Source of the DNA: Bryoerythrophyllum caledonicum
Lineage: Eukaryota; Streptophyta; Bryopsida; Pottiales; Pottiaceae
Direction of reading: 5' to 3'
Assembly: GCA_963971425.1 (NCBI GenBank)
Contig: OZ020514.1
Coordinates: 46,281,527 to 46,345,526, forward strand
Length of the DNA: 64,000 nt
The position numbers and the translations under genes are program-made. Positions 58,855 to 64,000 of the stretch are shown piece after piece. The notes beneath the pieces are model-generated. The model was not told the DNA's origin, did not search any database, and worked only from the letters and a program-made list of their open reading frames with translations. The stretch's first letter is position 1; the number at the start of each line of letters is the position of its first letter.

Positions 58855-59280
58855 GAGCGCGCTACCTTTGAATTCAATACTCGTACGCGCGCGTGACCCC
58901 AAAGACCACGCGCCAGGCCCAGCCCCCTCCACGAACGCGCCCAGTCCTCCCCCTACGAACGCGCGCGACCTTGGCCGGATGGGCCAGCCCCTCCAAGTAT
59001 GCGCCCGGCCCTTTACCGCGCGCGCCCGGCCACTTGCGATAAGCGCGCGGTCCTCCCTGCACGCGCCCAGTCCCTCACAGTACGCGTCCGATTTACCCCT
59101 GTACGCGCCCGGCCCAACACGGTACGCGCCCGGTCCTCCCATGTATGCGCCCGGCCCCTTTAGTGCGCTCCCGGCCCATATCCGCACGGGCCCGACCCCT
59201 TTTGTATGCGCCCGGCCCATCTCCGTACGCGCCTGACCCCTTCACGCGCCCACCCCCTGTCTGCATGCGCTCGACCCTGT
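58855..59280 (-). repeat. Right subterminal GC-rich minisatellite of the hAT element
   Basis: About twenty units of ACGCGCCCGGCCC type, the reverse complement of the left-end word GGCCGGGCGCGTACC. The low-complexity open frames on both strands are repeat artefacts. Confidence 0.85.
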
Positions 59281-59385
59281 TGACGACGTGTCAACCATGT
59301 AGTCGCCTTCCTGGCAGTGTGTAAATTGATTTACCTTGAGTCATGGTCAAACTAGGGTTGACCCTTATCGAACGGATAGCAGCCT

Positions 59386-59473
59386 CTACCGGACGGACAT
59401 CCGGACGGACGGACACTACCGGACGGACGGACACTACCGGACGGACGGACACTACCGGACGGACGGACGGCCG
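59386..59473 (+). repeat. (GGAC)n tandem repeat at the right end of the hAT element
   Basis: Repeats of GGACGGACGGACACTACC, 18-bp periodic, ending 10 bp before the CCCTG terminus. The left end has a similar GGAC tract. Confidence 0.85.
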
Positions 59474-59483
59474 AACAACCCTG

Positions 59484-60881
59484 TATAGGTGCAACACCAT
59501 GGACAAGCTTATTGGGGATGTTGAGAAGTCTACCCGCTTGTCCACATTATTGGAGAAGGGATGGTTGGCGATGGATGCAAACATGGAGTTTGTTTCCTGC
59601 TTCGTTGATCGAGATACTGGCCGTGAATCCGATTTCAACGGTATCTATGAGCGGATTGAGAGAACTTTGCAGGCCATGGAGTACAAGGATGAGCATTAAT
59701 TTTGGAGGGCTCGTAATCCTGGCGTGTTTATCACCGACCGGGATGGTATGGTGGACGTTGCAAATGATACTGCGAAGAAGGGTTCGGCGGTTCACCAGAT
59801 CAAACCATGGAATTTTTCATCGACTTTATATATCACGGAGGGTACTAAGGGCTTCAAGAGACCTCCAACTCCTGAACTGACACTTCTTCTCTACTTCAAT
59901 TTTGTCTATGGGAATGAACAGGGTTGCCAGCCTACGGCATCCTTTTGTCGATTCTTTGGGAACGACATGCCATTCAAGTCTGTAGTATCCGCATCGGATT
60001 TCAAGAATGCGACAACGTAGTGGAATCAGCTCAGGTGGGCAAATTTCAATATCGACGCGGTTGATGATATTATTGGGACACTTGCGGCGCCCAAGAATGT
60101 CATTGTGAACATCGGTGGAGGCCCTGCAATAACCTGGCTTGGTTTGGTAAGTGGATAGGAATATATTTCGATCTCCCCGCGGTATGCTATGATGTGTGTG
60201 ATTCTTGTTGTTGCATTGTGATTGTTGGCATTCTAAGTTTTCATTTGTGTCGCTCGATTTTGCTTGCAGACAAAGGGCGCGCAAGTCATCAAGGTCGTCT
60301 ATTCGAGGGACGAACGTCTGGCTGCCATAAGAATGGCCAAAGGTATCTGGGACTCTCGAAAAGTGGCTGCTGTAATAGTTCTTGAACAAGAGAAACGAAC
60401 CAAGAAGAAGCTGCCTATAATGATAGAGCCCAGGGATAGACAACCCAAAAAGAAGGAGCGGGCCTCAAAGAGAGGGCACGATCATAAGAATTTGGTCTCT
60501 ACCGACGAGCAAGAGGTGATTGTGGCATCCAGGCAAACTCAGAGGGAGGAGGCAAATGAAGACGAGGAGGAAGAGCAGGAGAACGAAGACGAGGAAGAGG
60601 ACATCAACGCGGAGACGCGGATGAAACGTCAGCAAGAGCCATCTGATGAAGAATTGAGCACGGAGGTCGAGCAGGAGGACAAGCGGGAGGACGAGTCGGA
60701 GGACGAGCGGGAGGACGAGCCGGAGGACGAGGAGGAGGAGGTCCAAGTTTGCCAGCCTCGAAAGAGTAAGATCTTAAAGAAGAAAGCCTCGAAGGAGCTG
60801 CTACCCCATCAACATGACGAGTTTCTACCGTCTCAGGCTCCTGTAGGAGAAGGCTCCTCTCCGCACAGTTCTCAAGTATGA
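59484..60881 (+). pseudogene. Gene A, 3' half: methyltransferase-like part
   Basis: Resumes in the frame left at 28338 (YRC NTMDKLIGDVEKSTRL). Then YITEGTKGFKRPPTPELTLL, and VIVNIGGGPAITWLGL|TKGAQVIKVVYSRDERL, spliced across a short intron (60150-60270, GTAAGTGG...TTGCAG). This last segment has the glycine-rich motif I and following strand of SAM-binding folds and corresponds to ARVG|ASIIVSKDHGRRIVALE in gene B, which is split by an intron at nearly the same place. A basic then very acidic tail (NEDEEEDINAETR) follows, with a TGA at 60879. In-frame stops TAA 59697 and TAG 60018. No DPPY motif was recognised, so catalytic activity is doubtful. Confidence 0.55.
60154..60173 (+). repeat. Palindromic motif in a gene A intron
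   Basis: GATAGGAATATATTTCGATC, 4 bp inside the donor site of the 60150-60270 intron. Same family as the intron 1 array. Confidence 0.8.
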
Positions 60882-61199
60882 TGCAGTGGCTAACTTTAAA
60901 CTCAATCACGAGAACAATTAATCTTCTTACGGTTAATAACAATTTTTTAGATGCTCAGTAATCTAATAGGGAATTTTTTTGGTTTACTGCTGTAATTTTT
61001 TTTGTTTATTATTGTAAAGTTTTTTTGTTTTAGAAGTTCCTCAATTAATCTTTGTGGATTGGAGGATCCTTCACTCCTCAGTGAGTACTAGAGGATAGGA
61101 AGATCTTTCGATCCACATTGGTCTTACGCTTTGCCCGTTTTTAGTATGAAAATTTGAGCACCCTAATTCTATCATGTTCTAATTCTCTATCCTAAATCT
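60882..61199 (+). other. Interval between gene A and the HAD gene
   Basis: AT-rich, with one palindrome GATAGGAAGATCTTTCGATC at 61094-61113. No gene. Confidence 0.5.
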
Positions 61200-62091
61200 A
61201 TGCCGTCGGGGTTATGTGTGAAGGGGGATCCCTCCATTGAGAATGCTCTACGGTGGCCTAATATCCAAGACGTGAGTGCATGCACTGGTGAAGACGTGGT
61301 GGTACGTCTTGCTGCTCATACCGGGGCGATGGATGGAGTGGCGTCGTTGTGCGACATCGAGCATGGAGATGTGAGTGGAACGGCCGATGAAGGCATCGAG
61401 GACAACTTTGTTGAGGCCCTTATTGGAATGTTGCCACAGGACATCGAAGCAGTTGTTGCGCCGTTGCCGAAATTGTCTGTTTCGCAATATAAGAAGCCAG
61501 TATTCATATACACGACGGAGTATACCCCAGGAAAATCTGGCTCTAGGACGAGAGTGACATGTCCGATTGTACGTTTATCTCCACCGAAAGTTCCATCGGA
61601 CGATGTTCAACGTTCTATGTTCGGCGCGGTGCCAATGGAGGTAGATGCATCATCTCAGCCTAGTTCCAGCTCTACACTGGGGACTATCTCGGATTGTGAG
61701 CAACACTCGGCTGCAGATACACTTGCCAGACTTCTTGCTATTGATTGCTCCGTGTCTTCTCCAACTCCTCAAGCTCGGACTTCTTCCCGAGATGGCGTGG
61801 AGATTGCGGAAGAATTGTTGGCTGAGATATTTGATGAGGCCAGCAAATCTCTGCAAGCCTTCAGTCCTCCTACAAACATGTTGAAGTCTGCGGTCAATGA
61901 TGCAGATTCAGACTCACTGAAGTTTAGCCAGGATTACAGGGTCGACTCGGAGTTGCTTCATGATGAAGCTGCTGTTGGGGAGAAGAATGCACGCAGTGGT
62001 GCCCATTCTGGTGGTCGACCCTCTATTGAAGGTACATCTCTTGGAGGCCACTCTACCTTCACTACTCTCCTCTTTTTGGGATGTATCGATA

Positions 62092-62271
62092 GATGGGAAT
62101 ATCTTCTCATGTCATCGCCTTCTTGGTGCTCTATATATCTAGATGGAAAGATCTTCTAATGTCCTCTCCTCCTTCATTTGGTGCTTTATAGATCTTGATA
62201 GGAAGATCTTTCGATGTCCTAACCTCCTCCTTTTGGTGCTCTATATTGCTAGATAGGAAGATCTGTAGATG
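62092..62271 (+). repeat. Four palindromes in a HAD-gene intron
   Basis: At 62092, 62152, 62197 and 62252, all variants of GATAGGAAGATCTTTCGATC, separated by 45-60 bp with a shared 'tttggtgctctatat' spacer, so the whole is a degenerate tandem repeat. Confidence 0.85.
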
Positions 62272-63116
62272 TCCTTTGCTCTCTACTAACGCTTGCTCTT
62301 TGGTTCGTTGGAGCTGAAATACCTCCACCCGCTCTGACTGTCGCCCCTCGCTCTGCAAAGGTAATGGATCCGAGGTACACGGTCGTCCTGGACTTGAATG
62401 GATTTCTCGTCCACAGAACTGATAGCGGTCGCTGTTGTATCCCTAGACCCGACTGTATTCCGTTTTTGCACTAGTTGTGGAGTAAGGCTAATGTTGTGGT
62501 ATGGAGTTGCGCCATTCCGAGAAACATTGAATTCATGTTAGACTGTGTTCTGTCTGGTTCTTCTCTCAAACGAGAACAATTGCTGGTTTTGTCACAAAAC
62601 GATGTGACGTTTTCTTCCTTTCCCTGAAGCAAGGGCAAGACAAACAAGAAGTACATGATGAAAGATCTTAGAAAACTTAGAGGTGTTCTTGAGCATGTGG
62701 ACCTTGATCGGGCATTGCTTGTTGACGACAACCCAGAGAAGAACCTCCTCAACGGGCGGTTCAACGCTGTTCATCCTTCAGAGTGGTCTGGTGAATCGCC
62801 GGACCGATTCCTCATGAACACCATGCTTCTGTGGCTGCAGATTATGATTGCTTCTAAGCTCCCTGTTGCTGATTTTGTTCGAGAGAATCCTCTTTCCGGA
62901 TGTGGGGCTAGTACTGGATTTAGGAAGTCTACCATCGCACGTAATATCGTATTAGGGTGTTCTAAACTATGGGATTCCAAGAATGGAAAATTTCACTGAC
63001 TAAGCGCTGCTATCGGTGATTTGTTTATTTGTTAATATGGCTTCAATATATCCTTGTCAATGGTTTACAACTACCACATGTAACACGCTTCATGTCCTCT
63101 CTTTCTGTGATGCCTA

Positions 63117-63136
63117 GATAGGAATATTTTCCCATC
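63117..63136 (+). repeat. Palindromic motif in the second HAD-gene intron
   Basis: GATAGGAATATTTTCCCATC, between the two HAD domains in a probable intron. Confidence 0.75.
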
Positions 63137-63801
63137 TAACTTCCAGCTCTTCTCTTTTGTTATGTTCACAGCCAGTCCGCGACGGCTCAAAAAAAGAAAT
63201 CGTATTATCTGAGAACGGATTGCTTTGTTTTGAGCAATACTATAACTGCACCCCCCGACGCTTCGATCAAAACAACATTATTGTTTGACCTGGTCTCACA
63301 GAGTTCTTCCAAATCCTATTGAGGTCCTTCCATGTTGGTATATGGTCGTCCATGGTCCCCGGACGGCTGAAGAGGGTTCTTCAAGTGCTCCTCCTCGATG
63401 ACATAAGGTCGAAACTTCTATTTGTTTATGGACGAAACAAGTGCTCAAGGCCACAATTTTGTCCTTACTGTTACAAGGTTCTTTGAAGACTTTCAATAGA
63501 CCAAAAGACAAAGAAAATTTGCCTTCCTGACAAAGTGTTGATGGTTGATGATCAACCAATGCGGCATGTCTTTAACAGAGACATGGCTTGCTACTTTCCG
63601 AAGCCTTCGCGTGGTGAAATGGTCTTGCCCAATGCATCCAATGCCATACCAAATATTACTAGAGCATTGATTCCGTTCATCCTTCCGCTGCGATCTTATG
63701 CCTCGGTGAAAAACTATCTACGTCAACATCAGATGGATGGAAAGTACAAACGAAGACTGCTTGAATCATGGCACAGTGACCGAGTACTGCAAACTTTGTA
63801 G

Positions 63802-64000
63802 AACTAAACTGCATTACATGGTTGGTTTTACCATTTTTGTTTTGCCACAGCTTCTCATTCACTTTTGATTTATGAATAAAGTCTTCAATGAGTATTAATG
63901 TCTTTCTTCAATTGCCCTTGAACACCTATTACTTTAATGCTTACTAGTTAATGTGTTTCAAGGATCGGCAGATCTATCAATGTATCTATAGGAAGATCCC
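63802..64000 (+). other. 3' flank of the HAD gene
   Basis: AT-rich 3' flank with AATAAA at 63874-63879 as a polyadenylation signal candidate. A further palindrome-family member starts at 63963 and runs toward the window end. Confidence 0.5.

Larger units (their letters stand above)
28339..59483 (-). mobile_element. Giant hAT-type transposon (31,145 bp)
   Basis: Ends are CAGGGTTGT (28339-28347) and ACAACCCTG (59475-59483), a perfect 9-bp inverted repeat of the CAGGG hAT type. Flanks are TATAGTTG (28331-28338) and TATAGGTG (59484-59491), an 8-bp duplication with one mismatch. Both flanking copies start at the same codon position, so excision joins gene A in frame. A hAT transposase lies at 28798-32021 on the minus strand, about 0.46 kb from the left end. 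The cargo comprises three RING-family paralogs, a split kinase-like gene and a nested block with gene B, a MULE transposase and a CACTA element. The transposase is broken. Confidence 0.85.
61200..63801 (+). pseudogene. Gene with two tandem HAD (FCP1/NIF-like) phosphatase domains
   Basis: The N-terminal exon 61200-62030 (MPSGLCVKGDPSIEN; SQYKKPVFIYTTEYTP; Ser-rich tail) has no recognised domain and ends at a donor GAAG|GTACAT. After an intron with four palindromes, domain 1 begins near 62364: YTVVLDLNGFLVHR (HAD motif I, DLNG), VVVWSCAIPRNIEFML (motif II) and LRKLRGVLEH...ALLVDDNPEKNLLNG (motif IV). Domain 2, from an acceptor near 63172: EIVLSENGLLC, PGLTEFFQILL, VGIWSSMVPGRLKRVL and VLMVDDQPMRHVFN. 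The family dephosphorylates phosphoserine or threonine, for example on the RNA polymerase II tail. Domain 2 lacks the nucleophilic Asp. In-frame stops at 62472, 62625, near 63285 and near 63485. The N-terminal exon could also be a separate gene. Confidence 0.6.

Noticed and set aside
58868..59236. Ala/Pro-rich frames at the right end of the hAT element
   Set aside because: Same minisatellite in inverse orientation, not a gene.
1..64000. tRNA or rRNA genes
   Set aside because: No cloverleaf-like or rRNA-like segment was recognised by eye on either strand; a dedicated covariance-model scan was not possible.

Overview
The window looks like nuclear DNA of a streptophyte (land plant or charophyte alga). 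Evidence is TTTAGGG-type telomere-like repeats, plant-style Helitrons, Ty3/gypsy, hAT, CACTA and MULE-like elements, and genes with GT-AG introns. A charophyte such as Chara is only a guess. Nothing here looks like an intact expressed gene: nearly every protein-like frame carries in-frame stops or frameshifts.

Layout. 1-2865: an AT-rich satellite of about 177 bp period loaded with six small Helitrons, one inserted in another at a site whose empty version is also in the window. 2930-3025: interstitial telomere-like repeats. 3904-24041: a decayed Ty3/gypsy retrotransposon with matching termini and a near-perfect 5-bp duplication. Its 3' LTR is over four times longer than its 5' LTR because an internal minisatellite differs in size and a 2.5-kb solo LTR sits in it. 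24042-28338 and 59484-60881: two halves of one intron-containing gene (gene A) whose product resembles ParB-like plus DNA-amino-methyltransferase-like proteins. 61200-63801: a decayed gene with two tandem HAD (FCP1/NIF-like) phosphatase domains.

The two halves of gene A are separated by a 31,145-bp hAT-type transposon (28339-59483) with 9-bp terminal inverted repeats CAGGGTTGT/ACAACCCTG and an 8-bp target duplication matching at 7 of 8 bases. Removing it joins the halves in frame. The element carries a broken hAT transposase, three paralogous minus-strand genes (the longest ends in a RING-like finger), and a protein-kinase-like gene. The kinase gene is itself split by a nested block (about 40.9-58.4 kb). 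That block holds a second ParB/methyltransferase-like gene (gene B), a MULE-type transposase with a SWIM finger, and a 2.4-kb CACTA element inserted at the start codon of gene B.

Separate short repeat families mark the layers. Palindromes of the form GATAGGAATATATTCCTATC lie in the non-coding parts (apparent introns) of gene A and the HAD gene and occur only outside the giant hAT. Hairpins with GACCCTCTCG/CGAGAGGGTC arms occur only in the nested gene B/MULE block. A GGCCGGGCGCGCACG minisatellite occurs only in the outer parts of the hAT element. The main candidate for something undescribed is this intron-bearing ParB-methyltransferase-like family, each copy associated with its own palindrome family, inside nested giant DNA transposons.
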